Part shown: positions 5,797 through 13,181 of the stretch, piece by piece
How the letters are laid out: the number at the start of each line of letters is the position of its first letter
Position numbering within the stretch: position 1 is the stretch's first letter
Origin: JAYEJW01 sp034716535
GTDB taxonomy: Bacteria; Pseudomonadota; Gammaproteobacteria; Chromatiales; Chromatiaceae
DNA length: 13,183 bases
Assembly (NCBI GenBank): GCA_034716535.1
Contig: JAYEJW010000213.1
Span: forward strand, 1 to 13,183
Direction of reading: 5' to 3'
The notes under the pieces: model-generated
The model's database searches: none
Told to the model about the DNA's origin: nothing
What the model saw: only the letters and a program-made list of their open reading frames with translations
Program-made: the position numbers and the translations under genes

Positions 5797-5979
5797 GCAT
5801 CCCGCAATCTGTGTTTGCGTTGGAGATCAGACTCCTAGCGGCCAGGCGCTTCCATAGACAATACCGGGCCGCCGCAGATCCCCGTTTGCACGGTCAGCCT
5901 TCAATTGAGGCACTGGGGGTTATTTGGTAGTTTGTTCGCGAAACCGAGACGATTTTCTGTAGCCTCGACTCCCTAACTC

Positions 5980-7623
5980 ATGACCAAGTATATTTTCATT
6001 ACGGGCGGTGTGGTTTCATCGCTCGGCAAGGGTATTGCGTCCGCCTCCCTCGGGGCGCTGCTGGAAGCGCGCGGACTGCGGGTGACCATGATCAAGCTGG
6101 ATCCCTATATTAACGTGGATCCGGGAACCATGAGTCCCTTTCAGCACGGGGAGGTTTACGTGACCGACGATGGCGCGGAGACCGATCTGGATCTCGGCCA
6201 TTACGAGCGCTTCCTGCGCACGCGCATGGGTCGCAACAACAACTTCACGACGGGCCAGATCTACGACAGCGTCATCCGCAAGGAGCGTCGGGGCGATTAC
6301 CTCGGCGGTACCGTCCAGGTCATCCCCCACATTACCGACGAGATCAAGGACAGCATCCGGCTGGGTGCCGACGGCGCCGATATCGCCATGGTGGAGATCG
6401 GGGGCACGGTCGGTGATATCGAGTCGCTGCCCTTCATGGAGGCGATTCGCCAGATGCGCGTAGAGGAGGGGCGTGAGAAGGCCCTGTTCATGCACCTGAC
6501 CCTGGTGCCCTATATCAAGACCTCGGGAGAGATCAAGACCAAGCCTACCCAGCATTCGGTCAAGGAGCTGCGCTCCATCGGTATCCAGCCCGACGTCCTG
6601 CTTTGCCGGGCCGAGCAGAACCTGCCGGACGGGGAGCGCAAGAAGATCGCCCTGTTCACCAATGTGCCCGAAGCTGCCGTCATCTCCGCGGTGGACGCCG
6701 ACAACATCTATCGCATCCCCCTGCTTCTGCATGCGCAGCGGCTCGACGATCTGGTCGTGCAGCAGTTCGGCCTGACGGTCCCTGCGGCGGATCTGCACGA
6801 GTGGGAACGCGTGCTCGACGGGTTCGACCGCCCGGAGGGCACAGTGACGGTGGGCATGGTGGGCAAGTACATGCACCTCACCGAGGCGTACAAGTCCCTT
6901 TCCGAGGCCCTCGGGCATGCCGGTGTTCATACCCGCACTAAGGTCAACATCGTCTATCTGGACTCGGAGCGGATCCAGCAGGAGGGAACCGACTGCCTGC
7001 GCGGGCTCGATGCGGTTCTGGTCCCCGGCGGCTTCGGCGAACGGGGTATCGAAGGCAAGATCATGGCCGCGCGTTACGCGCGTGAGAACAGGATTCCCTA
7101 CCTCGGCATCTGCCTTGGAATGCAGGTGGCCGTCATCGAGTACGCGCGCGACGTTGCGGGACTCGAGGGGGCGCACAGCACGGAGTTCGACACATCCACA
7201 CCGCATCCCGTCATTGCGCTGATCACGGAGTGGCAGGAGGCGGACGGCCATCTCGAGAAGCGTGATGACAGCGCGGATCTCGGCGGCACCATGCGTCTCG
7301 GGGGCCAGAACTGCCGACTGGAGCCGGGGAGCCTCGCTCGCAGCGTCTACGGCAAGCCCCAGGTGCGCGAGCGTCATCGCCACCGCTATGAGTTCAACAA
7401 CCGTTACGTCGACGTCATGATGGATGCGGGGCTGCGCTTTTCTGGCTGGTCCCTCGACGGCAGGCTGGTGGAGATCGTGGAGATCCCGGATCATCCCTGG
7501 TTCATCGCCTGCCAGTTCCACCCCGAGTTCACCTCCACGCCGCGTGACGGTCATTCACTGTTTCGAGGCTTTATCACGGCGGCCCTCGGCCAGCGCAAGG
7601 TCGGGGAAGGAAAGGCGGCATAA
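5980..7623 (+). CDS. pyrG: CTP synthase
   Basis: This 547-aa cytosolic enzyme makes CTP from UTP, ATP and glutamine. The N-terminal synthetase domain starts with ITGGVVSSLGKGI (P-loop, about 8-19). It continues through DPYINVDPGTMSPFQHGEV and EIGGTVGDIES. The C-terminal class I glutamine amidotransferase domain has the nucleophile C378 (GICLGMQ) and the partners H514 and E516 (QFHPEFTS). Length and all motifs are normal. ATG 5980 is fixed by alignment (MTKYIFITGG). It lacks a recognisable Shine-Dalgarno in the 15 nt before it, which is unusual next to its neighbours. The TAA stop shares one base with the kdsA start (TAATG), so the two are translationally coupled. It is the first gene of the plus-strand housekeeping block. 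Confidence 0.98.
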   Translation: MTKYIFITGGVVSSLGKGIASASLGALLEARGLRVTMIKLDPYINVDPGTMSPFQHGEVYVTDDGAETDLDLGHYERFLRTRMGRNNNFTTGQIYDSVIRKERRGDYLGGTVQVIPHITDEIKDSIRLGADGADIAMVEIGGTVGDIESLPFMEAIRQMRVEEGREKALFMHLTLVPYIKTSGEIKTKPTQHSVKELRSIGIQPDVLLCRAEQNLPDGERKKIALFTNVPEAAVISAVDADNIYRIPLLLHAQRLDDLVVQQFGLTVPAADLHEWERVLDGFDRPEGTVTVGMVGKYMHLTEAYKSLSEALGHAGVHTRTKVNIVYLDSERIQQEGTDCLRGLDAVLVPGGFGERGIEGKIMAARYARENRIPYLGICLGMQVAVIEYARDVAGLEGAHSTEFDTSTPHPVIALITEWQEADGHLEKRDDSADLGGTMRLGGQNCRLEPGSLARSVYGKPQVRERHRHRYEFNNRYVDVMMDAGLRFSGWSLDGRLVEIVEIPDHPWFIACQFHPEFTSTPRDGHSLFRGFITAALGQRKVGEGKAA

Positions 7624-8456
7624 TGCGTTTGCTCGATTTCGAGGTCGGGCTCGATCGCCCCCTGTTTCTGATCGCCGGCCCCTGCGTCGTCGAGAGCGAG
7701 GCCCTGGCGCAGGAGACCGCCGGCACGCTCAAAGAGATAACCGGCGAGCTGGGGATACCTTTCATCTACAAGTCGTCCTTCGACAAGGCCAACCGCTCCT
7801 CCATCGGCAGCTTTCGGGGGCCGGGAATGGAGGAGGGACTCCGCATCCTCGAGGCGGTGCGCGAGCGGATCGGCGTTCCGGTGCTCACCGACGTCCACGA
7901 GGACACGCCGCTTGGCGAAGTCGCCGACGTGGTGGACGTGCTGCAGACACCGGCCTTTCTGTGTCGGCAGACCAATTTCATCCTGGCGGTCTCGAGTCAG
8001 GGCAGGCCCGTGAACATCAAGAAAGGGCAGTTTCTGGCACCCTGGGACATGAAGCGGGTCGTGGAGAAGGCGCGCTCGACCGGGAACGAGGCGATCATGG
8101 TCTGTGAGCGGGGTGTTTCCTTCGGCTACAACAACCTGGTTTCCGACATGCGCTCCCTGGCCATCATGCGCGAGACCGGTTCCCCGGTGGTCTTCGACGC
8201 CACCCATTCGGTCCAGTTGCCGGGCGGGCGCGGGGACAGCTCGGGCGGACAGCGGGAGTTCGTGCCCGTGCTGGCGCGTGCGGCGGTGGCCGCCGGAATC
8301 TCGGGGCTCTTCATGGAGACCCATCCGCGCCCGGACGATGCCTTGAGTGACGGCCCCAACTCCTGGCCCCTGGGACGGACACGCGAGCTGCTCGCGACCT
8401 TGGCGGAGCTGGACCGCCTGACCAAGGCGCACGGCTTCCCGGAAGACCGCTTTTGA
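7623..8456 (+). CDS. kdsA: 3-deoxy-D-manno-octulosonate 8-phosphate synthase (Kdo8P synthase), metal-dependent type
   Basis: This 277-aa enzyme condenses phosphoenolpyruvate with arabinose 5-phosphate to give Kdo-8-phosphate for lipid A-Kdo synthesis. Family blocks are KSSFDKANRSS (50-60), FRGPGMEEG, RQTN, NIKKGQFLAPWD and FGYNNL. The residues matching the metal ligands of the Aquifex enzyme are all present: C21 (IAGPC), H195 (DATHS), E232 (FMETHP) and D243 (LSDGP). The metal-independent E. coli form has Asn in place of that Cys (GGMNVLES). This one is therefore predicted to need a divalent metal. A purine-rich GGAAGGAAAGG precedes the ATG, which overlaps the pyrG stop by one base. A 111-bp gap separates it from eno. 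Confidence 0.97.
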   Translation: MRLLDFEVGLDRPLFLIAGPCVVESEALAQETAGTLKEITGELGIPFIYKSSFDKANRSSIGSFRGPGMEEGLRILEAVRERIGVPVLTDVHEDTPLGEVADVVDVLQTPAFLCRQTNFILAVSSQGRPVNIKKGQFLAPWDMKRVVEKARSTGNEAIMVCERGVSFGYNNLVSDMRSLAIMRETGSPVVFDATHSVQLPGGRGDSSGGQREFVPVLARAAVAAGISGLFMETHPRPDDALSDGPNSWPLGRTRELLATLAELDRLTKAHGFPEDRF

Positions 8457-8466
8457 CCGGGTTTTC

Positions 8467-8506
8467 GGGTCCTGTCTGCTCTCCCGCGGCGGACAGGCTG
8501 GAACCC
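8467..8506 (+). other. Inverted repeat in the kdsA-eno gap
   Basis: CCTGTC (8471-8476) pairs with GACAGG (8492-8497) around a GC-rich loop. Outside it, GGGT (8467-8470) can pair with ACCC (8503-8506) if a small asymmetric bulge is allowed. No T run follows directly, so it is at best a weak terminator or a processing stem between kdsA and eno. No convincing promoter for eno is visible. Its ribosome site is AGGAG at 8556-8560, 7 nt before the ATG. Confidence 0.3.
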
Positions 8507-8567
8507 AACAATGTTTTCTTTATCGCCGAATCCGTAAGTTTTCATATTCCCTTTCAGGAGAATCCAA

Positions 8568-9845
8568 ATGTCTGAGATCGTCGATATCCGAGCCCGGGAG
8601 ATCCTCGACTCCCGCGGCAACCCGACTGTCGAGGCCGACGTGATGACCGCCGATGGCGCCATCGGGAGGGCGGCGGTTCCATCCGGTGCCTCTACCGGCT
8701 CGCGCGAGGCCCTGGAGCTTCGCGACGGGGACAAATCCCGTTACCTCGGCAAGGGTGTGCTGCAGGCCGTGGCCAATATCCAGGGCGAGCTGCGCGATGC
8801 CCTCGTCGGTGTGGAGGTGGGCGCACAGGAGGCCCTCGACCGCAAGATGATCGAGCTCGACGGCACGGACAACAAGGGCCGACTCGGGGCCAACGCGCTG
8901 CTCGGCATCTCCCTGGCGGCCGCCCATGCCACGGCCCAGGAGAAGGCGCTGCCGCTCTACCGTTATCTGGGCGACGGCAACTACCGTCTTCCCGTGCCCA
9001 TGATGAACATCCTCAACGGCGGCGCTCACGCCGCAAACAGCGTGGACTTCCAGGAGTTCATGATTTTGCCCGTCGGGGCATCCAGCCTGCGCGAGGCGGT
9101 GCGCTACGGCGCCGAGGTGTTCCATGCCCTCAAGTCCGTGCTCGGCGCCAGGGGGCTCGCTACCGGCGTCGGCGACGAGGGCGGTTTCGCGCCGGACCTG
9201 TCCTCCAACGAGGCGGCGATCGAAGTGATCCTGGAGGCCATCGACAACGCGGGCTACAAGGCGGGAGAGGACATCTGGCTGGGGCTTGACGTGGCCAGCT
9301 CCGAGTTCTACGAGGACGGTCTTTACCACCTGGCCTCGGAGAACCGCCGGCTGGAGCCGGAGGCCATGGTCGATTTGCTCGCCGACTGGGCGGATCGTTA
9401 TCCCATCCTTACCATCGAGGACGGTATGGCCGAGGGCGACTGGGAGGGTTGGAAGCTGCAGACCGAGCGCCTCGGTGACAAGGTCCAGCTGGTCGGGGAT
9501 GACCTGTTCGTCACAAACACGAAGATCCTGCAGGAGGGCATCGACCGCAATGTGGCCAACTCGATCCTGATCAAGGTCAACCAGATCGGCACCCTGACCG
9601 AGACCCTGGAGGCCATCGCCATGGCCCATGAGGCGGGCTACACGTCTGTGGTCTCCCACCGTTCAGGCGAGACCGAGGATACCACCATCGCCGACCTGGC
9701 GGTGGCCGCTTCCACGGGACAGATCAAGACCGGCTCCCTGTCACGCTCAGACCGCGTTGCCAAGTATAACCAGCTGATGCGCATCGAAGACCAGCTGGGC
9801 AGCGACGCCCTCTATGCGGGAAGGGACGCCTTCCGCTGGCTGTAG
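8568..9845 (+). CDS. eno: Enolase
   Basis: This 425-aa glycolytic enzyme interconverts 2-phosphoglycerate and phosphoenolpyruvate; in many gammaproteobacteria it also sits in the RNA degradosome. It begins with EILDSRGNPTVEADV (11-25). Catalytic and Mg-binding residues are present: E163 (FQEF), E204 (GDEGGF), D241, E284 (IEDGMAEGDW), D311 (GDDLFVTN) and K336 (LIKVNQIGT). The SHRSGETEDTTIADLAVA block (363-380) binds substrate phosphate. The length is typical (E. coli 432). A strong AGGAG 7 nt upstream fixes the start. Its product phosphoenolpyruvate is a KdsA substrate, and the pyrG-kdsA-eno order is seen in other gammaproteobacteria. ftsB follows after 60 bp. Confidence 0.98.
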   Translation: MSEIVDIRAREILDSRGNPTVEADVMTADGAIGRAAVPSGASTGSREALELRDGDKSRYLGKGVLQAVANIQGELRDALVGVEVGAQEALDRKMIELDGTDNKGRLGANALLGISLAAAHATAQEKALPLYRYLGDGNYRLPVPMMNILNGGAHAANSVDFQEFMILPVGASSLREAVRYGAEVFHALKSVLGARGLATGVGDEGGFAPDLSSNEAAIEVILEAIDNAGYKAGEDIWLGLDVASSEFYEDGLYHLASENRRLEPEAMVDLLADWADRYPILTIEDGMAEGDWEGWKLQTERLGDKVQLVGDDLFVTNTKILQEGIDRNVANSILIKVNQIGTLTETLEAIAMAHEAGYTSVVSHRSGETEDTTIADLAVAASTGQIKTGSLSRSDRVAKYNQLMRIEDQLGSDALYAGRDAFRWL

Positions 9846-9905
9846 GCGAACGTGCCGGGGCCCGGGGTGCGACCCGCCCCGGTGAGTACGTCCCAGTCGC
9901 CTGTT

Positions 9906-10196
9906 ATGCGCTGGCTCGCCGCGATCCTTTTGTTGCTGCTCCTCTGGCTGCAGTATCGCCTGTGGGTCGGCGAAGGTAGCTTGGCGGAAGTGCAGGCCCT
10001 GAGACAGGAGATCGCCGACCAGCAGGTAGAGCTGGGAGAGCTGCATGCGCGTAATCAGGTCTTGGAGGCGGAGGTGCAGGATCTGCGGGAAGGCCTCGAT
10101 GCCCTGGAGGAAAGGGCCCGCAGCGAGTTGGGAATGATCAAGCAGGGAGAGGTCTTCCTACAGGTCATCGAAGAGCAGAAGGAGACGAAACCATGA
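9906..10196 (+). CDS. ftsB: Cell division protein FtsB
   Basis: This 96-aa bitopic inner-membrane protein is the FtsB member of the FtsQ-FtsB-FtsL divisome subcomplex. It has a short N-terminus, one membrane helix (LAAILLLLLLWLQYRLWVG, about 4-22) and a periplasmic coiled coil (about 27-72). The coiled coil ends in the family signature ALEERARSELGMIKQGEVF. The start is chosen by alignment with E. coli FtsB, whose helix also begins within a few residues of Met1. Upstream in-frame GTG codons (9852, 9867, 9882) would add a Pro-rich leader without a better ribosome site. No start has a strong Shine-Dalgarno. The stop overlaps the ispD start by 4 bp (ATGA). The eno-ftsB-ispD order is conserved in gammaproteobacteria. 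Confidence 0.93.
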   Translation: MRWLAAILLLLLLWLQYRLWVGEGSLAEVQALRQEIADQQVELGELHARNQVLEAEVQDLREGLDALEERARSELGMIKQGEVFLQVIEEQKETKP

Positions 10197-10903
10197 GCGC
10201 CGGCAACATCTGCTGGGCGGTTGTGCCTGCGGCCGGTGTCGGTCGCCGGATGAGTGTGTCCGTCCCGAAGCAATACCTGGATCTCGCCGGCAGGCCCGTC
10301 ATCGACTACTCGCTGAGCACCTTGCTCGATCACCCGCGGGTCGAGGGCCTGTTCGTGGCTGTCGACCCTTCGGACGCGCACTGGACCCGGACCTCCTTTG
10401 CCGACCATGAGAAGGTCACGCGGGTGGACGGGGGTGCGGAGCGTTGTCATTCGGTGCTCAATGCCCTGGATGTCCTCGCCAAGAACGCCGATGAGGAGGT
10501 CTGGGTCCTCGTCCACGACGCGGCCCGGCCTTGTCTGCGCAGCAGCGATCTGGATCGGTTGCTGAACGCCGTGGAGATCCATCCGGTAGGCGGACTGTTG
10601 GGCGTTCCGGTGCGGGATACGATGAAGCAGGCGGGGGAGGGCGGCGAGGTGCGGCGTACGGTCCCGCGGAAGGATCTCTGGCACGCGTTCACCCCGCAGA
10701 TGTTTCGCCTCGGACTCCTGCGGCGCGCCCTGCAGGAGGCCCTGGCCGGGAGGTGCTTGGTGACAGACGACGCCAGTGCGGTTGAGCGCATGGGGCTGGC
10801 GCCCTTGTTGGTGGAGGGCCACGCGGACAACATCAAGATCACGCGGCCGGAAGACCTGGCCGTGGCCCGCTTCTATCTCGAGCAACAGGGGCGCCTATGC
10901 TGA
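10193..10903 (+). CDS. ispD: 2-C-methyl-D-erythritol 4-phosphate cytidylyltransferase
   Basis: This 236-aa enzyme transfers CMP from CTP to methylerythritol phosphate, the third step of the MEP isoprenoid pathway. The nucleotide-binding loop is VPAAGVGRRM (11-20) with PKQY (25-28). VHDAARP (107-113) carries the metal-binding Asp. TDDASAVE (191-198) and IKITRPEDL (214-222, with K215) close the active site. Length equals that of E. coli IspD. ATG 10193 has AAGGAG 8 nt upstream and overlaps the ftsB stop. The gene end overlaps ispF by 7 bp. Both this enzyme and PyrG, upstream in the same block, handle CTP, but that need not mean joint control. Confidence 0.97.
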   Translation: MSAGNICWAVVPAAGVGRRMSVSVPKQYLDLAGRPVIDYSLSTLLDHPRVEGLFVAVDPSDAHWTRTSFADHEKVTRVDGGAERCHSVLNALDVLAKNADEEVWVLVHDAARPCLRSSDLDRLLNAVEIHPVGGLLGVPVRDTMKQAGEGGEVRRTVPRKDLWHAFTPQMFRLGLLRRALQEALAGRCLVTDDASAVERMGLAPLLVEGHADNIKITRPEDLAVARFYLEQQGRLC

Positions 10904-11367
10904 TCGGGCAGGGAATCGACGCTCACCGCTTCGTCAGGGGGCGGCCCCTGATCCTTGGCGGGGTGCGCATCGAGCACAGCGAAGGGCTCGAAGCCCATTC
11001 CGACGGGGATGTGGCGATCCATGCCCTGTGCGATGCCCTGCTCGGGGCCGCCGGGCTCGGCGACATCGGTCGCCATTTCCCCGACACCGACACCCAGTAT
11101 GCCGGTATCGATAGTCGCGTCCTGCTGCGACGGGTTGTCGAGGCCCTGATCGAGCGAGGGCTCGGAGTGCATAACGCGGACATCACCGTCGTCGTACAGC
11201 GCCCGAGGCTCAGCGCCTACATTCCGGCCATGGCAAAGGTGCTTGCGACCGACCTTCGCTGTCCGGTGGCCCGCGTCAACGTAAAGGCGACCACGACCGA
11301 GCGCATGGGGTTCACCGGCCGCGGCGAGGGTATCGCCGCCTTCGCGATTGTGCTGCTCAACGAATGA
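10897..11367 (+). CDS. ispF: 2-C-methyl-D-erythritol 2,4-cyclodiphosphate synthase
   Basis: This 156-aa homotrimeric enzyme cyclises CDP-methylerythritol 2-phosphate with loss of CMP, two steps after IspD. The zinc-binding residues D8, H10 (GIDAHRF) and H42 (HSDGDVAIH) are at the standard positions. The signature AHSDGDV and the C-terminal VNVKATTTERMGFTGRGEGIAA are intact. An AGGGG site lies about 6 nt before ATG 10897, inside the end of ispD. The stop overlaps the truD start as ATGA. The size is typical of the stand-alone enzyme; there is no IspDF fusion here. Confidence 0.98.
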   Translation: MLIGQGIDAHRFVRGRPLILGGVRIEHSEGLEAHSDGDVAIHALCDALLGAAGLGDIGRHFPDTDTQYAGIDSRVLLRRVVEALIERGLGVHNADITVVVQRPRLSAYIPAMAKVLATDLRCPVARVNVKATTTERMGFTGRGEGIAAFAIVLLNE

Positions 11368-12422
11368 GCCCGCCGGATCCGCCCCGCTGGCGTTCTTTCG
11401 CCGATCTTCCCCGGGCCCACGGTGGTGCAGCCATACGCGGTCGTTTGCGGGAGCGTCCGGAAGATTTCCTGGTCGACGAGGTCCTGGGCTTCGAGCCGGA
11501 CGGGGAGGGCGAGCACGCCCTGCTGCACGTCCGCAAGACCGGGGTGAACACGGAGTGGGTAGCGCGGCAGCTGGCCTCTCACGCCGGGCTGCCGGCGGCG
11601 GCCGTGGGCTATGGGGGGCTGAAAGACCGGCACGCCGTGGCGACACAATGGTTTTCCCTGCATACGGGACAGCAGGGAGGGGCCGATTGGCGCGCGTTGC
11701 GGGTCGAAGGGGTGGAAATCCTGGCAGTGGATCGGCACCGTAAGAAGCTGCGGCGTGGTGCCTTGCGCGGGAACCGGTTTCGTCTCCGCATCCGAGGACT
11801 GAGCGGCGAGCGTGACGGGCTCGCCGAGCGCATCGAGCGGGTGCGGCGTCTGGGCGTGCCCCATTACTTCGGTGCCCAGCGCTTCGGAAACGGGGAAGGT
11901 AATCTCCACGGTGCCCATGCCCTCTTCACGGGGCAGGCGAAACGGGTGGGCCGCCACTTGCGCGGGCTCTGGTTGTCCGCCGCCCGCTCCCAGATATTCA
12001 ATGAGGTGCTCGCCTTGCGGGTGGAGCGTGGCGACTGGAACCGCCCGCTGTCCGGCGACCGCATCCAGCTTGCGGGCTCGCGCTCCCACTTTCTGGCGGA
12101 GACGATAGACGAGGCGCTTCGGGAACGTACGCGAACCTTCGACGTCCACCCCAGCGGCCCCCTGTGGGGCTCCGGTGAGCTCCTGACCCGTGGCGACGCC
12201 GCCCTGCTGGAGCAACGGGTAGCCGATTCCTTTGCGCCCTGGGGGGAGGGGCTCGTCAGCGCGGGCCTGCGTCAGGAGCGACGGCCCTTGCGGCTTGAAG
12301 TGGCGGACATCGAGGCCGGAGTCAGTGCGGACGATGTGCTGGAGATCGGCTTCTATCTGACGGCCGGGGCCTACGCCACCGCCGTGGTGCGGGAGCTGGT
12401 TGACTGGTCCTCGGCAGCTTGA
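11364..12422 (+). CDS. truD: tRNA pseudouridine(13) synthase TruD
   Basis: This 352-aa protein modifies uridine 13 of certain tRNAs (tRNA-Glu in E. coli). The N-terminal RPEDFLVDEVLGFEPDGEGEH (31-51) is the typical entry strand. The catalytic Asp is D88 in GYGGLKDRHAVATQWFS. HYFGAQRFGNGEGNL is the second family signature, and the TRUD insertion domain follows. The C-terminal LEIGFYLTAGAYATAVVREL is conserved. Length is near that of E. coli TruD (349 aa). There is no good Shine-Dalgarno, but the ATGA overlap with ispF suggests translational coupling. In many relatives surE and pcm come next; here a convergent smrA-like gene follows after only 15 bp. Confidence 0.97.
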   Translation: MSPPDPPRWRSFADLPRAHGGAAIRGRLRERPEDFLVDEVLGFEPDGEGEHALLHVRKTGVNTEWVARQLASHAGLPAAAVGYGGLKDRHAVATQWFSLHTGQQGGADWRALRVEGVEILAVDRHRKKLRRGALRGNRFRLRIRGLSGERDGLAERIERVRRLGVPHYFGAQRFGNGEGNLHGAHALFTGQAKRVGRHLRGLWLSAARSQIFNEVLALRVERGDWNRPLSGDRIQLAGSRSHFLAETIDEALRERTRTFDVHPSGPLWGSGELLTRGDAALLEQRVADSFAPWGEGLVSAGLRQERRPLRLEVADIEAGVSADDVLEIGFYLTAGAYATAVVRELVDWSSAA

Positions 12423-12437
12423 CCCCGGACCTAGATT

Positions 12438-12995
12438 TCAACCCTGCCGGAGTTCGCGGCGCGACTTGTCAGGATTGCGCAGCAGCACGTAGGTGGCGCC
12501 CGTTCCGCCGTCGCGGCGGGTCGCGGAACAGAATGCCAGCACCTCCTCGTACAGCCGAAGCCAGTAATTGATCTTGCGTTTGAGCACTGGCTGACGGTCT
12601 TCCGACCCATAGCCCTTTCCATGGATGATGCGGGCGCAACGCACGCGCAGCCGTGCGCAGTCGCGCAGAAAATCGTCCAGAGTCCGCTCCGCATGGGCCG
12701 CGGTCAGGCCGTGCAGGTCGAGCTCCAGGTCCACCTCGATGTAGCCCCGCTGCAGGTCGGCGAGCAGGCGCTTCTGCACTCCAGGGCGGGTGAAGAGCAG
12801 ATATTCGTGGGTTTCCACTTCGGCTTCCGAAAGCTCGACGCGGCCCTTCTTCTCGTCAAGATCCGCCGGTTGTGGGATCGGAACGGGGGGGCGACGGCAA
12901 CGGAAGGGCTCCTGCTGGTCGAGCTCGAGGCGCTGGGCGTCTTCGACCGCGTCGCGAAATAACTTCGACTCTGATTCCTGCAGGCGTTTGCGCAT
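12438..12995 (-). CDS. smrA: SmrA-type Smr-domain protein (putative endonuclease)
   Basis: This 185-aa protein has a short N-terminal region LFRDAVEDAQRLELD (about 12-26) that aligns with E. coli SmrA (YdaL). A Smr domain follows at about 90-173. The Smr motifs are LDLHGL (92-97), IIHGKG (123-128) and GGTGATYVLLR (163-173). Smr domains are MutS2-related nucleases that nick DNA or cleave RNA, and this one keeps the LDLHG and HGKG motifs linked to activity. From memory, E. coli SmrA lacks a canonical LDLHG. The only in-frame ATG is at 12995 and has no strong ribosome site. An extended -10 promoter lies just upstream. It converges on truD with a 15-bp gap. Substrate and role are not known from the sequence. 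Confidence 0.9.
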   Translation of the reverse strand: MRKRLQESESKLFRDAVEDAQRLELDQQEPFRCRRPPVPIPQPADLDEKKGRVELSEAEVETHEYLLFTRPGVQKRLLADLQRGYIEVDLELDLHGLTAAHAERTLDDFLRDCARLRVRCARIIHGKGYGSEDRQPVLKRKINYWLRLYEEVLAFCSATRRDGGTGATYVLLRNPDKSRRELRQG

Positions 12996-13029
12996 CAGTA
13001 TGACAGCTATTGGGCCCTTTGACGGTTTG

Positions 13030-13038
13030 AGTATATCA
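13030..13038 (-). promoter_or_regulatory. Extended -10 promoter for the smrA-like gene
   Basis: On the minus strand the sequence TGATATACT contains TATACT (5 of 6) preceded by the TGn extension. It predicts a start near 13023 and a leader of about 28 nt. No good -35 lies 16-18 nt upstream, as is often tolerated for extended -10 promoters. Confidence 0.5.
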
Positions 13039-13073
13039 AGAGGTCACAGGTTTCATGGCACGGCAAATCCGTT

Positions 13074-13181
13074 CTAACCAGCCTGATCGCATGTAAGTTG
13101 CGATCGGGGGACCGAATTGCCGGTCATGCGCAGATAGTCGAAGACACGCCGAACATTACGGGCGAGCTTGTCGATAGTGGC
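13074..13181 (-). CDS. Possible C-terminus of an unidentified protein, cut by the window edge
   Basis: On the minus strand one frame is open from the window end for 35 codons and stops at TAG (13074-13076). The other two minus frames close quickly. The peptide starts ATIDKLARNVRRVFDYLRM and ends QLTCDQAG. The first half is amphipathic and helix-like (basic Arg/Lys and Leu/Val/Phe), so a real protein tail is plausible, but I do not recognise a family. Its last codons lie in a DNA inverted repeat. It would be followed on the same strand by the smrA promoter. The length is too short to exclude chance. Confidence 0.35.
   Translation of the reverse strand, partial: ATIDKLARNVRRVFDYLRMTGNSVPRSQLTCDQAG
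13082..13108. repeat. Inverted repeat near the right edge
   Basis: GATCGCA (13085-13091) and TGCGATC (13099-13105) are a perfect 7-bp inverted repeat with a 7-nt loop. On the plus strand the stem extends by a U-G and two C-G pairs to 10. A smaller repeat, GACCG/CGGTC (13110-13124), follows directly. No T tract is attached, so the function is unclear. Confidence 0.5.

Larger units (their letters stand above)
5654..5979. other. 326-bp divergent intergenic region between the sulfur globule-like gene and pyrG
   Basis: The half nearer the minus-strand gene holds its ribosome site, a long inverted repeat (5699-5733) and a good promoter (5768-5796), each listed separately. The pyrG-proximal half (about 5800-5979) has no promoter I can defend. 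It contains a short palindrome TCAATTGA at 5901-5908. A TTGAGG (5905-5910) lies 17 nt before a poor -10-like TAGTTT. I see no small gene or RNA gene here. Confidence 0.5.

Noticed and set aside
6016..7554. 512-codon open frame antisense to pyrG
   Set aside because: The opposite strand is a complete CTP synthase with all catalytic residues; the antisense frame shows only mirrored codon bias.
8520..9659. 379-codon open frame antisense to eno
   Set aside because: It is a shadow of enolase; no domain or plausible start context.
9852..9905. Longer ftsB starting at GTG 9852
   Set aside because: It would add a Pro-rich leader before the membrane helix that FtsB proteins lack, without a better ribosome site.
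13027..13039. FNR-like palindrome TTGAG-TAT-ATCAA over the smrA promoter
   Set aside because: The spacer between half-sites is 3 nt rather than 4, so the arms are out of register for FNR; the match is explained by the AT-rich -10 region.
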